From NCBI GenBank assembly GCA_019115945.1, contig DXCO01000037.1, positions 62,001 to 126,000 of the forward strand: 64,000 nucleotides of DNA. The letters are read 5' to 3'. This DNA is from Candidatus Borkfalkia excrementavium (lineage in GTDB: Bacteria; Bacillota; Clostridia; Christensenellales; Borkfalkiaceae). Every line of letters starts with the position of its first letter. The first letter of the stretch is position 1. Of this stretch, positions 60,157 through 64,000 are shown in pieces. The position numbers and the translations under genes were made by a program. Below the pieces are notes generated by a model that was given only the letters and a program-made list of their open reading frames with translations, did not search any database and was not told the DNA's origin.

Positions 60157-60185
60157 TTGACATTTTTCGGGGATTCGGTTATATT
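60157..60185 (+). promoter_or_regulatory. pheST promoter
   Basis: Perfect TTGACA (60157-60162), 17 bases, TATATT (60180-60185). Confidence 0.8.
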
Positions 60186-60191
60186 TATAGC

Positions 60192-60443
60192 ATACAGAAA
60201 GGCTGTGATAAAGACAGACGGACGAACCGTTTTTCCAAGAGAGGGAAGCCCGCCGGCTGAAAAGTTTCCCGTCAAGCGCGTCCGTTATTCCCTTTGGAGC
60301 CGCCGCACGAACCCCGAACGGCAAGTAGTGCGCGCCGTATTCCGCGCGTTAAGCGGACAACGAGGCGGAATTTTATTCCGCGAACATAGGTGGTACAGCG
60401 CGAACGGCGCCCTGTGATTTTTCACGGGGCGCTTATTTTTTAT
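60192..60443 (+). promoter_or_regulatory. T-box leader of pheST (Phe-specific)
   Basis: The 250-base leader has a stem I with distal CGGCTGAAAAG, a specifier loop containing UUC (60288-60290, a Phe codon), and the T-box antiterminator sequence AGGTGGTACAGCGCG (60388-60402). Its UGGU bulge can pair with the tRNA-Phe ACCA end. A terminator (60407-60417 with 60421-60431, one G-U pair, then a T-rich run) follows. Uncharged tRNA-Phe should stabilise the antiterminator and turn on pheST. Confidence 0.9.
60407..60443 (+). terminator. T-box-controlled terminator
   Basis: Stem GCGCCCTGTGA/TCACGGGGCGC followed by TTATTTTTTATT; competes with the antiterminator just upstream. Confidence 0.85.
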
Positions 60444-60479
60444 TCGATTCCGCCGCGCGGCGGAAACAGCGGAGGCAAT

Positions 60480-61508
60480 ATGACGGAAAATCTCGAGATC
60501 CTGAAAGAGGAGATCGCCGCCCGCCTGCAGGCGGGGGCAGACATGACGAGGAAAGATCTTTTCGACGTCAAAATGGAGTATCTGGGCAAAACGGGCAAAA
60601 TATCGGCCCTGTCCAAGGGCATGCGCGACGTGCCTGCGGAGGAGCGTCCCGCACTCGGCAAGCGCATCAACGAGGTGCGCGTCTGGGCGGAAGAGACGTT
60701 TGCCGCCAAGGAAGAGGAACTGAAAAAGAAAGAACTCGCCGCAAAGTACAGTGCGGAGCGGGTAGACGTAACGATGCCCGCCGATTTTTCCGGGACGGGC
60801 ACGCAGCACCCCATCAGCATCGTGAAAAAAGAGATCATCGAATGCTTTGCCGGCATGGGATTCGAAATTTACGAAGGGCCGGAGATCGAAAAGGATTATT
60901 ATAATTTTCAGGCGCTAAACATCCCCGCCGATCATCCCGCGCGCGATATGCAGGATACTTTTTTCATTACCGAAGAATTGCTCCTGCGTTCGCAGACGTC
61001 GTCGGGGCAGATCCGCGTAATGGAAAACAAAAAACCTCCCATCAAGGTGCTCAGCCCCGGGCGAGTGTACCGTTCGGACAGCGACGCGACGCATTCTCCC
61101 ATGTTCCATCAGATGGAGGGGCTGGTCGTGGACAAGGGCATCACGCTGTGCGATCTTAAAGGAATCCTCGACGTGTTTGCGAAAAAAATGTTCACGTCCG
61201 AGACCAAAACGCGCCTGCGCCCCTCTTACTTTCCGTTTACGGAGCCGAGCGTGGAAGTCGATCTTTCCTGCCACAACTGCGGCGGAAAGGGCTGCCGCAT
61301 CTGCAAGGGCACCGGCTGGATCGAAATTCTGGGCGCTGGCATGGTCAACCGCAGGGTGCTCGAAAATTGCGGCGTCGATCCCGACGTATATACGGGTTTT
61401 GCGTTCGGCATGGGGCTGGAACGCATCGCGATGATCAAATTCGGCATCAACGACATGCGCTATCTGTTTGAAAACGACGTGCGCCTTTTGAAGCAGTTCA
61501 GAGATTAA
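60480..61508 (+). CDS. pheS: Phenylalanyl-tRNA synthetase alpha subunit
   Basis: 342 residues from the ATG after GCGGAGG. An N-terminal coiled coil (1-85) recruits tRNA. The class II catalytic core follows, with motif 2 [21 protein letters not shown], the Phe pocket [11 protein letters not shown], the CxxC zinc-like loop ([17 protein letters not shown]) and motif 3 [13 protein letters not shown]. Controlled by the T-box leader and co-transcribed with pheT 17 bases downstream. Confidence 0.97.
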   Translation: MTENLEILKEEIAARLQAGADMTRKDLFDVKMEYLGKTGKISALSKGMRDVPAEERPALGKRINEVRVWAEETFAAKEEELKKKELAAKYSAERVDVTMPADFSGTGTQHPISIVKKEIIECFAGMGFEIYEGPEIEKDYYNFQALNIPADHPARDMQDTFFITEELLLRSQTSSGQIRVMENKKPPIKVLSPGRVYRSDSDATHSPMFHQMEGLVVDKGITLCDLKGILDVFAKKMFTSETKTRLRPSYFPFTEPSVEVDLSCHNCGGKGCRICKGTGWIEILGAGMVNRRVLENCGVDPDVYTGFAFGMGLERIAMIKFGINDMRYLFENDVRLLKQFRD

Positions 61509-61525
61509 AGGAGGAACATCGGATT

Positions 61526-63913
61526 ATGAAAGTGCCTTTCAGTTGGCTCAAAGATTACGTGGATATAGACGTTTCCGCCGAAGAACTCAAAGACAGGCTG
61601 TTTTCCTGCGGCTTCGAGGTGGAAGAACTCGTTTACGTGGGTGCGGAGATCGACCGCTGCGTTGTCGGCAGGATCACTTCCGTCGTCAAACACCCCGACG
61701 CGGATAAACTGAAGATCTGTAAACTCGACTGCGGCGAATACGGCGCGGATATACAGATCGTCACGGGTGCGGACAATATTGCGGAAGGGGACCTCGTTCC
61801 GGTGGCTCTGGACGGTTCTTCCCTGCACGGCGGCGTAAAGATCAAAAAGGGGAAACTGCGCGGCGTCGAGTCGTGCGGCATGCTCTGTTCGGGCGAAGAA
61901 CTGGGCATCAGCGACGATTGGTACGACGGCGCGGACGTGTACGGGATCCTGATCCTCAAAGAGGATATTTCCCTCGGTACGGATATCAAAAAGGTCGTGG
62001 GGCTGGACGATTATATTTTCGACATTGCCGTGACCGCCAACCGGCCCGACTGCCAGAGCATCTACGGGATCGCGCGGGAAGTCGCCGCTCTCTTGAAAAA
62101 GCCGTTGCGCGCGCTGGATCTGACCTATGCCGCAGATACGTTTACCACGAGCGGCAGAGTCAGCGTGAGCGTAGAGGCTCCCGACCTTTGCCCCCGCTAT
62201 ATCGCGCATTACGTGCGCGATCTGAAGATCGAAAAATCTCCCCTTTGGATGCGCCGCAGGCTGGCGCTTGCGGGGCTGCGTTCCATCAGCAATGTGGTCG
62301 ACATCACCAATTTTGTGCTTTTGGAACTCGGTCAGCCCATGCATGCGTTTGATCTCGGCCGCATTGCGCAGAGCCGCATCTGCGTGCGCCGCGCGGCGGA
62401 AGGAGAAAAGATCGTCACGCTCGACGAAAAGGAGTTCAAACTCAACGAAAACACCCTCGTCATCGCGGACGGCAGCAAACCGGTCGCTCTTGCGGGGATC
62501 ATGGGCGGCTTAAACAGCGGCATCGGAGAGGAAACGGGAGAAGTGCTCTTCGAGAGCGCGAAATTCGAACGCGCGAATATCCGCCGCACCTCCCGCAGGC
62601 TCGGCCAGAAGAGCGATTCTTCCGCCCGTTTTGAAAAGGGCGTCGACGCTTATACGACGGGCGTAGCGATCAACCGCGCGCTCAACCTCATCGAGGAACT
62701 CGGCTGCGGCAGGATTGCCTGCGACAGGTATGACCTCGAGGCGGAGACCCCGCCCCCCGTCAAAATAGAAACTTCTTATTCTCAGATCAACGCGCTCTTG
62801 GGGATCGAGGTGCCCAAAGCGGAGATCAAGGGCATCCTCGAACGCCTCAACTTCAACGTCCGCGCAAAGGGCGACGCGATCAGCGTGACTGCGCCCGCCT
62901 ACAGAGAGGACGTGGAAGGGTATCCCGATCTTGCGGAGGAAGTCATCCGCATGTACGGCTACGATCATATCGAGGGGACCTTTATGCCGACGGCCGAGAT
63001 CACGGACGGCGGCCTGACCGAGGCACAGAGGGAAGAGGAGCGCGTCAGGCGGATCGTGCGCGGCCAGAATTACGACGAGATCGTGACCTATTCCTTTATT
63101 TCTCCCAAAGATTACGAACTTTTGCGGCTGGACGAAGAAGGGAAAAGGGCGATCCGCATCCTGAACCCCATCGGCGAGGATCTGAGCCTGATGCGTACGA
63201 CGCTTGCACCCTCCATGTTGCAGACGATCGTCCGCAATCTCCGTCGCGGCAATGCGTCGGCACGGTTTTTCGAACTTGCGAACGCATATCTTGCGGAGGA
63301 ACTTCCCTTAAAGGATCTTCCCAAGGAGGAAAAGATCCTCGCAACGGGCGTGTTCGGGGCAAAGGAAACTTTCTTTACGGCAAAGGGCGTCTATGAGGCG
63401 GTCGCCGCGCAGTACGGGCTGCGGTTCGGTTACGAACCCTGCGAAAAGCCTTTCCTTCATCCGGGAAAATGCGCAAAGATCCTTCTCGGAGAGGAGGAGA
63501 TCGGGTATTTCGGCGAACTCGCTCCCGATATTGCGGAACAGTTGGCGATCGAAACGAACGTCTATCTCGGCGAACTCGATTACGGAAAACTGGAAAAAAA
63601 TCTTTCGTCGGCGATCAGGTTCTCGCCGCTGCCCAAATTTCCGGAAACGGTGCGCGACCTCGCGCTGATCGTCGGGGAAGAAGTGACGTGCGCCGAAGCG
63701 GAACGCGAGATCCGCGAGGGCAGCAAATACGTGACTTCGGTAAAACTGTTCGACGTTTACCGCGGCAGTCAGATCGGTGAGGGCAAAAAGAGCATGGCAT
63801 TTTCCGTCACGTTCACGCCGCGCGAAAAGGCGCTTTCGCCCGAAGACGTGGACGGGAACGTCAAACGCATCCTCAAACGCCTGTCCGAAAAACTGGGCGC
63901 GGAACTCCGCTGA
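61526..63913 (+). CDS. pheT: Phenylalanyl-tRNA synthetase beta subunit
   Basis: 795 residues, full length. N-terminal OB/EMAP domain (VGRITSVVKHPDADKLKICKLDCG), B3/B4 editing domain (SISNVVDITNFVLLELGQPMHAFD), B5 helix-turn-helix, a catalytic-like core and the C-terminal ferredoxin-fold anticodon-binding domain (FSPLPKFPETVRDLALIVGEE). It binds tRNA-Phe and edits mischarged Tyr. GGAGGAAC precedes the ATG. Confidence 0.97.
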   Translation: MKVPFSWLKDYVDIDVSAEELKDRLFSCGFEVEELVYVGAEIDRCVVGRITSVVKHPDADKLKICKLDCGEYGADIQIVTGADNIAEGDLVPVALDGSSLHGGVKIKKGKLRGVESCGMLCSGEELGISDDWYDGADVYGILILKEDISLGTDIKKVVGLDDYIFDIAVTANRPDCQSIYGIAREVAALLKKPLRALDLTYAADTFTTSGRVSVSVEAPDLCPRYIAHYVRDLKIEKSPLWMRRRLALAGLRSISNVVDITNFVLLELGQPMHAFDLGRIAQSRICVRRAAEGEKIVTLDEKEFKLNENTLVIADGSKPVALAGIMGGLNSGIGEETGEVLFESAKFERANIRRTSRRLGQKSDSSARFEKGVDAYTTGVAINRALNLIEELGCGRIACDRYDLEAETPPPVKIETSYSQINALLGIEVPKAEIKGILERLNFNVRAKGDAISVTAPAYREDVEGYPDLAEEVIRMYGYDHIEGTFMPTAEITDGGLTEAQREEERVRRIVRGQNYDEIVTYSFISPKDYELLRLDEEGKRAIRILNPIGEDLSLMRTTLAPSMLQTIVRNLRRGNASARFFELANAYLAEELPLKDLPKEEKILATGVFGAKETFFTAKGVYEAVAAQYGLRFGYEPCEKPFLHPGKCAKILLGEEEIGYFGELAPDIAEQLAIETNVYLGELDYGKLEKNLSSAIRFSPLPKFPETVRDLALIVGEEVTCAEAEREIREGSKYVTSVKLFDVYRGSQIGEGKKSMAFSVTFTPREKALSPEDVDGNVKRILKRLSEKLGAELR

Positions 63914-63960
63914 CGGCAAGGGCAATTTTGCGCGCTTTTTCGGAAAAGGCGCGAATAAGA

Positions 63961-63989
63961 TTGCAAGCGTCTGCAAAATGTGATAAAAT
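63961..63989 (+). promoter_or_regulatory. Promoter for a gene beyond the right edge
   Basis: TTGCAA (63961-63966), 17 bases, TAAAAT (63984-63989). The gene itself is outside the window. Confidence 0.6.
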
Positions 63990-64000
63990 AATCGTCAATA

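Noticed and set aside
63930-63952. Terminator after pheT
   Set aside because: The GCGCGC...GCGCG arms pair, but there is no T tract; not enough for a terminator call.

Overview
The window is a gene-dense, moderately GC-rich stretch of a low-GC-lineage (Bacillota) chromosome. It most likely comes from an endospore-forming anaerobic member of the Clostridia. The evidence is sporulation genes (spoIVA, spoVAD, spoVAE, a yunB-like gene), the six-cysteine SCIFF peptide with its radical-SAM maturase next to yajC and secDF, a MinD/MinE division system, an anaerobic (class III) ribonucleotide reductase, rubredoxin and a T-box in front of pheS. I cannot name the species. No rRNA, CRISPR array, transposase or integrase gene is visible.

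Layout. 1-3.5 kb: end of a membrane-anchored surface protein, a sugar isomerase-like enzyme and a NatAB-type ABC exporter. 3.6-5.6 kb (minus): an amidase-like protein and argH. 5.8-8.0 kb: ruvC-ruvA-ruvB. 8.2-9.9 kb: an AT-rich coiled-coil lipoprotein (minus) and a GNAT enzyme. 9.9-23.3 kb: queA, tgt, yajC, a TIGR04086-like membrane protein, scfA, scfB, a gamma-carbonic anhydrase-like gene, secD, secF, recJ and relA. 23.3-25.3 kb: a metallo-hydrolase and hemZ. 25.3-26.2 kb (minus): a zinc-ribbon/TPR membrane protein behind a structured leader RNA. 26.4-28.9 kb: rpsO and pnp. 29-33.3 kb: a NYN-domain gene (minus) divergent from a TetR-controlled redox operon. 33.4-34.5 kb: minD-minE. 34.5-37.7 kb: a candidate free-standing RNA and two tandem acyltransferase-like membrane proteins. 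37.8-41.2 kb: nrdD, nrdG, dut and rubredoxin. 41.4-42.5 kb: tRNA-Ala(CGC) with a tiny AT-rich island inserted at its 3' end. 42.7-48.8 kb: an orphan mazF, then lgt, pncB, a coiled-coil gene, lspA, rluD, pyrR and a small membrane protein. 48.9-52.6 kb: der, plsY, spoIVA. 52.7-57.3 kb: a SIMPL-domain secreted protein (minus), a heterodimeric ABC exporter and a 43-residue protein (minus). 57.6-60.1 kb: a small unknown protein, spoVAD, spoVAE and a frameshifted yunB-like gene. 60.2-64 kb: T-box leader, pheS, pheT and a promoter for a gene beyond the edge.

Most of the window is housekeeping: DNA repair (ruvABC, recJ), tRNA modification and charging (queA, tgt, pheST), Sec export (yajC, secD, secF), lipoprotein processing (lgt, lspA), RNA decay (pnp), ribosome assembly (der, rluD), nucleotide supply (nrdDG, dut, pyrR) and stress signalling (relA).

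The most unusual parts are four. (1) A roughly 1 kb island is bounded by 17-bp direct repeats, one of them formed by the tRNA-Ala 3' end. It carries two paralogous CX2CX21CX12C mini-proteins and a divergent XRE regulator, but no integrase. (2) The leader RNA of the zinc-ribbon/TPR gene has a long hairpin followed by mutually exclusive antiterminator and terminator stems. (3) A solitary, highly structured RNA with its own promoter and terminator lies at 34.55-34.82 kb. (4) Two homopolymer tracts look mutable: G9 inside the spacer of the natAB promoter and T9 at the frameshift in the yunB-like gene.
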